Assembly: GCA_016714015.1 (NCBI GenBank)
Contig: JADJNZ010000006.1
Coordinates: forward strand, 186,001 to 250,000
Length of the DNA stretch: 64,000 nucleotides
Origin: Gemmatimonadota bacterium
GTDB taxonomy: Bacteria; Gemmatimonadota; Gemmatimonadetes; Gemmatimonadales; Gemmatimonadaceae
Direction of reading: 5' to 3'
Shown: positions 17,046 to 25,976 of the stretch, piece by piece
Layout of the letters: the number at the start of each line of letters is the position of its first letter
How positions within the stretch are numbered: the stretch's first letter is position 1
Notes under the pieces: model-generated
Database searches by the model: none
What the model saw: only the letters and a program-made list of their open reading frames with translations
Told to the model about the DNA's origin: nothing
Translations under genes and position numbers: made by a program

Positions 17046-18392
17046 CTAGCCGAAGTGGACGATGACCCGGGTACCGACCGCGACGTCCGGATCGAAGACG
17101 ATCCGAGCGCCGTGCCGCTGGGCGATGGCCTGCGCGATGGCCAGGCCGAGTCCGCTGCCGTCGGGGGCCACCCGGCGGGCGCGGGTGCCGCGGAAGAACC
17201 GTTCGAAGAGTCGGGCACGCTCCTCGGGCGGGATGCCGATGCCCTCGTCGGCGACGACGAGCTCGGCGCCATCGGTCCCGCGGCGCGCCGCGACGCGGAC
17301 GACACCACCGGGCTCCGAGTAGCGGAGCGCGTTCTCCACGAGGACGCCGAGGAGTCGCTCGAGCGTGGCGGCGTTCCCCTGCACCGGCACCTCCTCCGGC
17401 ACCTCCACCTCGATGCGCATCTGGCGGCGCGAGGCCAGGGCACCGAAGGCGCGCGCACTCTCGGCGACGATGTCGTCCAGATAGACCGTCCGATGGTCCG
17501 GGGCACCGCCCCCGGCCTCGGTCCTCGCGAGCTCGAGCAGTTCGTCGACGAGGGCAGACATCGTCTCAAGCTCGTGCTGGGTCTGCTCGAGCGCCTGGCG
17601 GTCGGCTGGTGTGGCGGGCACGGAGAGCGCGAGTTCCCCCACGCCGCGCGCGCGCGCGATGGGCGTGCGCAACTCGTGCGCGGCGTCGGCGAGGAATCGC
17701 CGTTGGCGCGCGAACGCGTCGTCGAGGCGGTCGAGCAGGGCGTTGAAGCGCAGGCCGAGACGGCCCAGCTCGTCGTGCGGATCCGCGATGGGGAGACGCC
17801 CGCCCGCACCCGCGGTGATGCGGTCGGCGGCATCGGCCATCCCCGCGACGGGGCGGAGCGTCCGCCCGGTGAGGACCCATCCCACGACGAACGCGAGGAC
17901 GAAGGCGAGCGGCACCGCGAGCAGCGCACCCCGATCGACGGCGCGCTCCTGGCGGACGAGGGCCGCGAGCGAGGCCTCGACGCGAACCTCCCAGCCGGGC
18001 GCGAGGCGCGGGTTGAGGAGGACCCGTCGCTCGCGGACCGGAGGGGGCAGCTGCGTGGTCGTGGCCGCGCGCAGCGCGGCGGGTGGCTCGAACGTGGTGC
18101 CGTCGGGCCGCAGGAACTCGATGTGCCGGTCCGGGATGATCAGCTCGCCGGCGATGTGCGCGAGCGTCGCGTCGATCCGCCGGTACTCGGCCAGCTCGGT
18201 GCGGAAGAACCCCTGCACGAGCGCGACGGACGACTCGAGCGAGCGCGTGAACTCCGTTTCGAGCGAGCGGCGCACGAGGGTGCGCGCGACGACCGTGCCC
18301 ACGAGGAGGATCGCGAGGATGGACAGCGCGTACCACAGGGTGAGGCGAAGGCGGATGGAGCGGCCGCGCGCGGTCCCGACCGCGGGACTCAT
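17046..18392 (-). CDS. sensor histidine kinase of a metal-efflux two-component system
   Basis: A 448-residue membrane kinase: TM1 about 17-39, a periplasmic domain of about 115 residues, TM2 about 155-176, HAMP, then the H-box FLADAAHELRTPI with phospho-acceptor His239. The N box (LVENALRYS), G1 (VADEGIGIPP) and G2 (GSGLGLAIAQ) are all present, so it should be active. The gene overlaps the response regulator's stop (ATGA) and is followed by the efflux operon, like CusS/CzcS/CopS systems. The periplasmic domain has no obvious His/Met metal cluster, so the sensed ion is not evident. Confidence 0.93.
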   Translation of the reverse strand: MSPAVGTARGRSIRLRLTLWYALSILAILLVGTVVARTLVRRSLETEFTRSLESSVALVQGFFRTELAEYRRIDATLAHIAGELIIPDRHIEFLRPDGTTFEPPAALRAATTTQLPPPVRERRVLLNPRLAPGWEVRVEASLAALVRQERAVDRGALLAVPLAFVLAFVVGWVLTGRTLRPVAGMADAADRITAGAGGRLPIADPHDELGRLGLRFNALLDRLDDAFARQRRFLADAAHELRTPIARARGVGELALSVPATPADRQALEQTQHELETMSALVDELLELARTEAGGGAPDHRTVYLDDIVAESARAFGALASRRQMRIEVEVPEEVPVQGNAATLERLLGVLVENALRYSEPGGVVRVAARRGTDGAELVVADEGIGIPPEERARLFERFFRGTRARRVAPDGSGLGLAIAQAIAQRHGARIVFDPDVAVGTRVIVHFG

Positions 18393-19069
18393 GCGCCGGT
18401 CACCGCGTTGAGCCGGTACCCCGCCCCGCGGACCGTCTCGACCATGGGCGCGTCGCCGGTGGCGTCGATCTTCCGCCGGAGCCGCCCGATGTAGACGTCG
18501 ATGACGTTGCTGAACGGATCGTAGTTCTGGTCCCAGGCGTGCTCGCTGATGTGCTCGCGCGTGAGGACGGCGCCGGGGTGCCGCATGAGCACCTCGAGCA
18601 CGGCGAACTCCTTGGTGGTCAGCGCGATGGCGCGCGGTCCCCGCGCGGCGGTGCGCGTGGAGGTGTCGAGGGCGAGGTCGCCCACGCGAAGTACCTGCGG
18701 CAGCGATTCGGCGGGCCGCCGCAGCAGGGCTCGCAGCCGGGCGACCAGCTCGCCGAGGGCGTACGGCTTGACGATGTAGTCGTCGGCGCCGGTGTCGAGG
18801 CCGGCGATGCGGTCCTCGACCGCATCGCGCGCCGTGGCCATGAGGATCCGGAGCGGTTGCTGGCGGGCGCGGAGGCGCCGGCAGACCTCGAGGCCATCGA
18901 TGTCGGGTAGCCCGAGATCGAGCATGACCGCATCATATGGGTTGATATTGGCCTCGCGAAGCGCGGTCGTGCCGTCCGGCGCGACGTCCACGGCGAAGCC
19001 GGCGTTGCGCAGGTATTGGGCGGCGGTCGCCGCCATCCGCGGGTCGTCCTCGACGAGGAGCAGGCGCAT
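18389..19069 (-). CDS. OmpR/CopR-family response regulator
   Basis: A 226-residue two-domain regulator. The receiver has the acidic pair ED (7-8), phospho-acceptor Asp51 in VMLDLGLPDIDG, the Thr/Ala switch region and the KPYALGEL lysine. The C-terminal winged helix (about 125-220) ends in the usual DVYIGRLRRKID and ETVRGAGYRL. It should bind the GTTCATC-type direct repeats found before the efflux operon and before its own gene. The ATG at 19069 has a TAGATT box nine bases upstream and no Shine-Dalgarno. It is divergent from the patatin gene, whose start may lie only a few bases away. Confidence 0.94.
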   Translation of the reverse strand: MRLLLVEDDPRMAATAAQYLRNAGFAVDVAPDGTTALREANINPYDAVMLDLGLPDIDGLEVCRRLRARQQPLRILMATARDAVEDRIAGLDTGADDYIVKPYALGELVARLRALLRRPAESLPQVLRVGDLALDTSTRTAARGPRAIALTTKEFAVLEVLMRHPGAVLTREHISEHAWDQNYDPFSNVIDVYIGRLRRKIDATGDAPMVETVRGAGYRLNAVTGA

Positions 19070-19072
19070 TCG

Positions 19073-20215
19073 ATGGGGAATCTACGCAGACCGGATGCAC
19101 CGGGCGTGAACGGGAGTTTGGTCCTGCCCCCCAAGGTCGCGCTCGTGCTCGGCGGGGGCGGCCTCAAGGGGTTCGCGCACATCGGCGTGCTGCGCGCCTT
19201 CGAGGAGCGCGGCATCCGGCCGACCGTGGTCGCCGGCACGAGCATCGGGTCGCTCATCGCCGCGGCGTACGCGGGCGGGATGCCGATCGCGGAGATGGAG
19301 CGCCGCGCCCTCGACCTCCGGAAGAGCGACCTCTTCCGGATCGACCACATCTCGATGGTCACCAAGCGGATGCTCGCGCCCGCGCTCTACCTCGGGAAGC
19401 CACTCGAGCGGATCGTGCGCGACATCGTGCCCACCGGGACCTTCCGCGAACTCGGCCGCACGCTCCTCGTGAACACGGTGGACCTCGAGGCGGCGTCGCA
19501 GGTGCTCTTCGGCCTCCCGGGCCTCGATGACGTGCAGATCTGGGAGGCGGTGTACGCCTCATGCGCCCTCCCCGGCTTCTTCCCGCCGGGGGTGCTCGCG
19601 GGGCGCACCTGCGCCGATGGCGGCATCTCCGACAATGTCCCGGCCCTCGCCGCCTCGCACGGCATGGACGCGGTGATCGCGGTGGACGTCGGGAGCACGA
19701 ACATCGCGCGCGCGCGGCGGATCAAGGAGAAGGGGTTCGCGGCGATCTACATGCGCTCGGCGCAGATCATGATGAAGTCGCTTCAGTCGCAGCAACTGCT
19801 CCAGTGGCAGGGGCCCCCGCTGCTCCTCGTGCGGCCCGCGGTCTGGCAGTTCAACATGTTCTCGTTCGCCCACGTGCGCCGGATGATCGACCTCGGCTAC
19901 GAGGCGGCGGTGGATGCGCTCGACCGCGCCGGGGCGTCGCTGATGCTCGGCGGCGTCTGGCCGCGGCGGATGGTGGACATCCGGGTCGACCGGGCCGCCT
20001 GCACCGGCTGTGCGCTCTGCGTGACGCTGGCACCGAAGTCGATGATCATGGACCAGTCGGGGAAGGCCGAGGTGCTCGTGAGTCCGGTCGAGTGGTCGCG
20101 GGCGGACGGGGATTTCGTGCACCAGTGCCCGACGAACGCCATCCATGTGGAGGCGATCGACGGGGCCAACCGCCGGGAGACGATGGAAATGCCGATACTC
20201 GAGGACGCCGACTAG
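19073..20215 (+). CDS. patatin-like phospholipase fused to a C-terminal 4Fe-4S ferredoxin domain
   Basis: A 380-residue protein. Residues about 20-210 form a patatin-like lipase: oxyanion loop GGGGLKG, nucleophile Ser in GTSIG, and catalytic Asp in CADGGISDN. The last 70 residues form a small ferredoxin-like domain with CTGCALC and, about 45 residues later, CPTNAI. That gives four cysteines for one [4Fe-4S] cluster; the extra Cys of two-cluster ferredoxins is Ala. Patatins hydrolyse lipid acyl groups, and a redox domain on one is unusual. The start is ATG 19073, with GAGGAG 12 bases upstream, or GTG 19106. It is divergent from the response regulator and 30 bases before aconitase. Confidence 0.87.
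   Translation: MGNLRRPDAPGVNGSLVLPPKVALVLGGGGLKGFAHIGVLRAFEERGIRPTVVAGTSIGSLIAAAYAGGMPIAEMERRALDLRKSDLFRIDHISMVTKRMLAPALYLGKPLERIVRDIVPTGTFRELGRTLLVNTVDLEAASQVLFGLPGLDDVQIWEAVYASCALPGFFPPGVLAGRTCADGGISDNVPALAASHGMDAVIAVDVGSTNIARARRIKEKGFAAIYMRSAQIMMKSLQSQQLLQWQGPPLLLVRPAVWQFNMFSFAHVRRMIDLGYEAAVDALDRAGASLMLGGVWPRRMVDIRVDRAACTGCALCVTLAPKSMIMDQSGKAEVLVSPVEWSRADGDFVHQCPTNAIHVEAIDGANRRETMEMPILEDAD
19079..19111 (-). promoter_or_regulatory. direct-repeat operator and -10 box of the response regulator gene
   Basis: On the minus strand GTTCACG (19111-19105), four bases, GTGCATC (19100-19094), then nine bases and TAGATT (19084-19079), ending nine bases before the ATG. The half-sites differ from the perfect GTTCATC pair of the efflux operon at a few positions but keep the same 11-base step and the same nine-base gap to the -10 box. 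This points to autoregulation. Confidence 0.55.
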
Positions 20216-20245
20216 ATTTGAAGGCTGGACCAACCCACCCCCCAT

Positions 20246-22993
<2,748 letters not shown>

Positions 22994-23002
22994 CGGCGAG
23001 CA

Positions 23003-23162
23003 GGAGCGAGGAGCGAGGGGAAGGAGCGAGAGTCGAGGGAGAGTGAGAAGGGCAAGGGGAGAGCGAGCAGAGGGCGCAGAGGCCGCCCGCTCGCTCTCCC
23101 CTTCCGCTTCGCGCCCTCCCCCTTTCCTTTTCTCCTCGCTCCTTCCCCTCGCTCCTCGCTCC
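23003..23162. repeat. 160-base intergenic hairpin of purine/pyrimidine arms
   Basis: It starts nine bases after the aconitase stop. A perfect 28-base arm (23003-23030, GAGCGAGG-rich) has its exact reverse complement at 23135-23162. Inside, a second perfect 15-base stem pairs 23054-23068 with 23089-23103 around a 20-base loop. The left arms are nearly all G and A, the right all C and T. It can act as a terminator for aconitase, but it is far larger than needed and has no T-tract right after it, so a dispersed repeat element is also possible. Confidence 0.85.
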
Positions 23163-23176
23163 TTCCCGCGATCCCG

Positions 23177-24055
23177 ATGCGGCTTCGGCTCCTCTACAAC
23201 CCGGCCTCCGGCCGCGGCCGCGGCGCCCATGCGATCGTCGGCATCCGTGCCGCGTTCGCGCGCTGCGGCTTCACGGACGTGCGGGCGACGACGCACGCGG
23301 GCGATGAGGCGCGCTTGGTCAGTGAGGCGATCGACGACGGCGTCGAGACGCTCGTCGTCGCTGGAGGGGACGGGACGTGGAGCAACTGCGCGATCCCGCT
23401 CGCCAAGGCCGGCGCCCCGATGCGGATGGCGCTCCTCGCGGCCGGCACGGGGAATGATTTCGCCAAGAACCTCGGCATCGACCCGCGCGATCCGACCGCC
23501 CTCGCCGAGCGCCTCGCCGATGGCGGCTTCCGCGAGCGAAGGGCCGACATGGGGCGCGTGGACGACACCTGGTTCCTGAACGTCGCGGGATTCGGCTTCG
23601 ACGTCCACGTGTCGCACATCGCCGCGCGGTACCATCGGATCAAGGGCCCCGCGGTGTACGTCGTGAGCGCGCTACAGGGAATCCTCACCTACGGCGGACT
23701 GCCGATCGGCGTGGATGGCGAGCCGCCGCGGGACCACCTCCTCGCCGTCTTCTCCAACGGCGCCTGGTTCGGCGGCGCGTTCCACATCGCGCCGGGCGCG
23801 ACGGTCGACGACGGGCGGCTCGACGCCGTGCTCATCCGCGATGTGGCGCGCCTCGCGCGCCTGCCGCTGCTGGCGCGCGCGATCGGCGGCACGCACCTGA
23901 CGAGTCCCCACGTGCAGCACCGGCGCGTGACGTCCACGACGCTGACCTTCACCGAGCGCCCCTGGTTCGAGGCGGACGGCGAGCTGCGACAGGCCGCGGG
24001 CCCGACGGTCGAGGTCGCGAGCGTCCCGGGGGCGCTGCGGATGGTGGACCTCTGA
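23177..24055 (+). CDS. diacylglycerol kinase-like lipid kinase (YegS/DagK family)
   Basis: A 292-residue protein of the DAGK catalytic family. The nucleotide loop is VVAGGDGTWSN (about 59-69), followed by LLAAGTGNDFAKNLG, and later IAPGATVDDGRLDAVLI, all family hallmarks. These enzymes phosphorylate diacylglycerol, sphingoid bases or phosphatidylglycerol at the inner face of the membrane; substrate choice cannot be read from sequence. The ATG at 23177 comes 14 bases after the hairpin, so it either has a promoter within that element or depends on read-through from aconitase. No Shine-Dalgarno is visible. Confidence 0.9.
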   Translation: MRLRLLYNPASGRGRGAHAIVGIRAAFARCGFTDVRATTHAGDEARLVSEAIDDGVETLVVAGGDGTWSNCAIPLAKAGAPMRMALLAAGTGNDFAKNLGIDPRDPTALAERLADGGFRERRADMGRVDDTWFLNVAGFGFDVHVSHIAARYHRIKGPAVYVVSALQGILTYGGLPIGVDGEPPRDHLLAVFSNGAWFGGAFHIAPGATVDDGRLDAVLIRDVARLARLPLLARAIGGTHLTSPHVQHRRVTSTTLTFTERPWFEADGELRQAAGPTVEVASVPGALRMVDL

Positions 24056-24089
24056 TCCGGAGCGCCTAACAACGGTGCGGTGGCGACGT

Positions 24090-24111
24090 CATATGTACAG
24101 ATGTACATATG
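24090..24111. promoter_or_regulatory. palindromic operator, CopY/BlaI-type box
   Basis: CATATGTACA (24090-24099), a two-base spacer GA, then its exact reverse complement (24102-24111). The centre TACAGATGTA fits TACAnnTGTA, the box of the CopY/BlaI/MecI repressor family. It lies 22 bases before the ATG of the ferritin-like lipoprotein, in a good position to block its promoter. No such repressor gene is in this window. Confidence 0.7.
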
Positions 24112-24132
24112 GCATTCAACAAGGAGCTCGCC

Positions 24133-24615
24133 ATGCTACGCCGCCTGCCGCTCGCCGCCGCCCTCGTCGCGACCCTCGCCTGCACCGAGGACAGCACCGT
24201 CGTCGCGCCCGCCTATGTCACGCTCACCACGCCGGTCGCCGCCGCGGTCGACACCGCGATCCAGGACGAGTTCCGCGCCGAACAGATCTACCTCCGCGTG
24301 CTCGTCGACCATGGGAACGTCCTCCCCTTCTACAACATCGTCGTCGCCGAGCAACGGCATTCGACCTCGCTCGGTGCGATCCTCGAGCGTCGCGGCATCG
24401 GCATCCCGGACAGCGACTGGACGCTCGAGAACGTGCCGCGCTTCGCGACCGTGACCGCGGCGTGCGCTGCGGGTGTGGTCGCCGAGCAGGAGAACATCGC
24501 GATGTACGACCGGCTCCTCCTGACCGAGCTCCCGAACGACGTGCGCAACGTCTTCACGAACAACCGCCGGGCATCGCTCGACCGGCACCTGCCCGCCTTC
24601 GAGAGCTGTCGATGA
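24133..24615 (+). CDS. DUF2202 ferritin-like lipoprotein
   Basis: A 160-residue exported protein; the signal peptide ends in VATLAC, so Cys17 is probably lipidated. The mature part is a helical bundle with DEFRAEQIYLRVLVDHG, IVVAEQRHSTSLGAIL and CAAGVVAEQENIAMYDRLL. The repeated Glu and ExxH residues are typical of di-iron ferritin-like DUF2202 proteins. The ATG at 24133 has an AAGGAG Shine-Dalgarno seven to eight bases upstream; an earlier in-frame ATG at 24109 lacks one and would spoil the signal peptide. The palindrome at 24090 sits just upstream. It may handle iron or peroxide in the periplasm next to the peroxiredoxin that follows. Confidence 0.8.
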   Translation: MLRRLPLAAALVATLACTEDSTVVAPAYVTLTTPVAAAVDTAIQDEFRAEQIYLRVLVDHGNVLPFYNIVVAEQRHSTSLGAILERRGIGIPDSDWTLENVPRFATVTAACAAGVVAEQENIAMYDRLLLTELPNDVRNVFTNNRRASLDRHLPAFESCR

Positions 24616-24617
24616 CG

Positions 24618-24656
24618 CCGCGTCCCGGCGATCCGGAACCCGGCGTCGGGACGCGG
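24618..24656 (+). terminator. hairpin after the DUF2202 gene
   Basis: CCGCGTCCCG (24618-24627) pairs perfectly with 24647-24656 around a 19-base loop, directly after the stop codon. No T-run follows, so it is a weak or factor-assisted terminator. It suggests that the peroxiredoxin has its own promoter. Confidence 0.5.
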
Positions 24657-24695
24657 GGTCGAACGGGACGACTGGCGGTCCCGCACCCCACCCCG

Positions 24696-24701
24696 CACAA
24701 T
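24696..24701 (+). promoter_or_regulatory. -10-like box just before the peroxiredoxin start
   Basis: CACAAT ends six bases before the ATG, with no Shine-Dalgarno between. The spacing fits a leaderless promoter as seen at several other genes in the window. No convincing -35 was found. Confidence 0.4.
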
Positions 24702-24707
24702 TCACGC

Positions 24708-25277
24708 ATGCGAACCTCACTCCGTACCCTGGCGGCGCTCGTCGCCTTCGCGGTGGCCTCGCCCGCGATGGCGCAGGACCCCGCCCCCTCCACGGGACCG
24801 AAGGTCGGCGACATGGCGCCGGACTTCACGCTCCCCGCGAGCACCCAAGCGGGAGTCACCCCGCGCCCCATCCGCCTCTCCGAGCTCCGCGGACAGGTCG
24901 TCGTCATCGCCTTCTTCCCGAAGAGTCGAACCCGAGGTTGAACGGTCCAAATGGAGGCGTACCGTGATCAGTACGCCCAGCTCTTCAACAACGGCAACGG
25001 CGTGACCGTGCTGGCCGTCAGCAGCGACGACGTCGAGACCCAGCAGGCGTGGGCTGCCGAAGCGAAGTTCCCCGTCACGTTCGTGAGCGATCCGGCCGCG
25101 GTCGCCGGCAACGCCTACGATGTGAAGTATCCTGCCGTGAACATGTTCCGCCGCGTGGTGTTCGTCGTCGACAAGGAAGGGCGCATCGCGCACGTGATGC
25201 GGCCGTTCCGCGAGCTCTCCGCCGACGCGTACACCGAGCTCGGCGAAGCGGTGAAAAAGGCCCGCGGCGCCAACTGA
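24708..25277 (+). CDS. periplasmic peroxiredoxin with in-frame TGA at the peroxidatic position: probable selenoprotein
   Basis: Reading one frame from ATG 24708 to the stop at 25275-25277 gives 189 codons with a single internal TGA at 24939-24941 (codon 78). Before it lie a signal peptide (cleaved after SPAMA) and the AhpC/TSA fold start (VGDMAPDFTLPAS, VVVIAFFPK). After it the fold continues without a break (TVQMEAYRDQY, VLAVSSDD, FPVTFVSDP, VVFVVDKEGRIAHV). The TGA stands where peroxiredoxins have the peroxidatic Cys in PxxxTxxC: here Pro71, Thr75, codon 78. There is no other Cys, so it would be a one-Sec enzyme reducing peroxides in the periplasm. A SECIS-like hairpin follows at 24956. A mutated pseudogene or sequence error is the alternative, but nothing else in the gene is decayed. 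Confidence 0.82.
24956..24977 (+). promoter_or_regulatory. candidate bacterial SECIS element
   Basis: GGCGTAC (24956-24962) pairs perfectly with GTACGCC (24971-24977) around the eight-base loop CGTGATCA. The loop starts 21 bases after the TGA and has a G as its second base followed by T. A 4-16 bp stem, a G among the first two loop bases, and a loop about 16-37 bases past the UGA are the published features of bacterial SECIS elements. It lies within the coding region, as bacterial SECIS elements do. Confidence 0.65.
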
Positions 25278-25292
25278 CGCCCGCGAGACGCA

Positions 25293-25328
25293 CGAAGGGC
25301 CCGACCGCGATCGCGGCCGGGCCCTTCG
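25293..25328. terminator. bidirectional terminator hairpin
   Basis: CGAAGGGCCCG (25293-25303) pairs with 25318-25328, and the palindrome CCGCGATCGCGG (25305-25316) extends the stem inside, broken by one mismatch. It lies between the converging peroxiredoxin and lipoprotein genes and can serve both. Confidence 0.7.
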
Positions 25329-25344
25329 TCCATCATGGTCCCCG

Positions 25345-25839
25345 TCAGCCGAGCGGCCGGAGTCGTACCCGCACCGGCACCCACTGCTGTGGCTCGATCA
25401 CATGGAGCACACGGATCTCGTGCTCGCCCGCCACGCCGTGCACGCGTTGGCGGGTCCGCACCTCGATCGAGTCGCCGGGCGCCAGACCCGTCTGTCTCGG
25501 CAGCCCCTTGCACTCGGCCCAGTCGGGAGCCGTCGTGAGTTCCAGCGCGCTCTCGAGGTCGAGCCGGCAGACATTCTCGAGGAAGGTGGGCGTGCCGCCG
25601 CCGCGGTTCCGCACCACGGACCGGATCTCCACTTCCTCGCCGATCGTCGGCTCCGCCGGAGTGACGGTGACGCGCTGCACGAGTCCACCGAAGAGTTCGA
25701 TCTCCGTCTCGCCGATCGCCGTACGCAGATCGGCGGTCTCGACCGGCGAACCGCACGCGAGCGGTCCGGCGGCGCTGAGGAGGACCGTCATCGCGAAGAG
25801 CGCTCGCGCCACTCCACCGCGCGTGATCGTCAAGGACAT
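25345..25839 (-). CDS. lipoprotein of unknown function
   Basis: A 164-residue protein with a signal peptide ending in AGPLAC (Cys29), so probably a lipoprotein. The mature part is beta-rich (VTVTPAEPTIGEEVEIRSVVRNRGGGTPTF and later DSIEVRTRQRV), like an immunoglobulin-type or CARDB/BsuPI-like domain, with two cysteines (CRL, ECKG) that could form a disulfide. No catalytic motif. The ATG at 25839 has CCGGAG about eight bases upstream. It stands alone, convergent with the peroxiredoxin. Resemblance to an Ig-like domain is only by eye. Confidence 0.7.
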   Translation of the reverse strand: MSLTITRGGVARALFAMTVLLSAAGPLACGSPVETADLRTAIGETEIELFGGLVQRVTVTPAEPTIGEEVEIRSVVRNRGGGTPTFLENVCRLDLESALELTTAPDWAECKGLPRQTGLAPGDSIEVRTRQRVHGVAGEHEIRVLHVIEPQQWVPVRVRLRPLG

Positions 25840-25976
25840 GCTGGACTCCGGGAGAAGGTGACGTGCGGGCTCCCCGCAACGAACCCGCCACCTGACGGCA
25901 TTGCGATCTCCGCGGGACCGACCGATCCTACGCTGGGACCAGTCGCTCGGATCACCGCCAACGGCAGCAGAGGTCC

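Noticed and set aside
24708..25277. Peroxiredoxin as a frameshifted or nonsense pseudogene
   Set aside because: There is no frameshift: both halves are in one frame. All other motifs are intact, the TGA is exactly at the catalytic position, and a SECIS-like hairpin follows. Pseudogene remains possible only if Sec machinery is absent.
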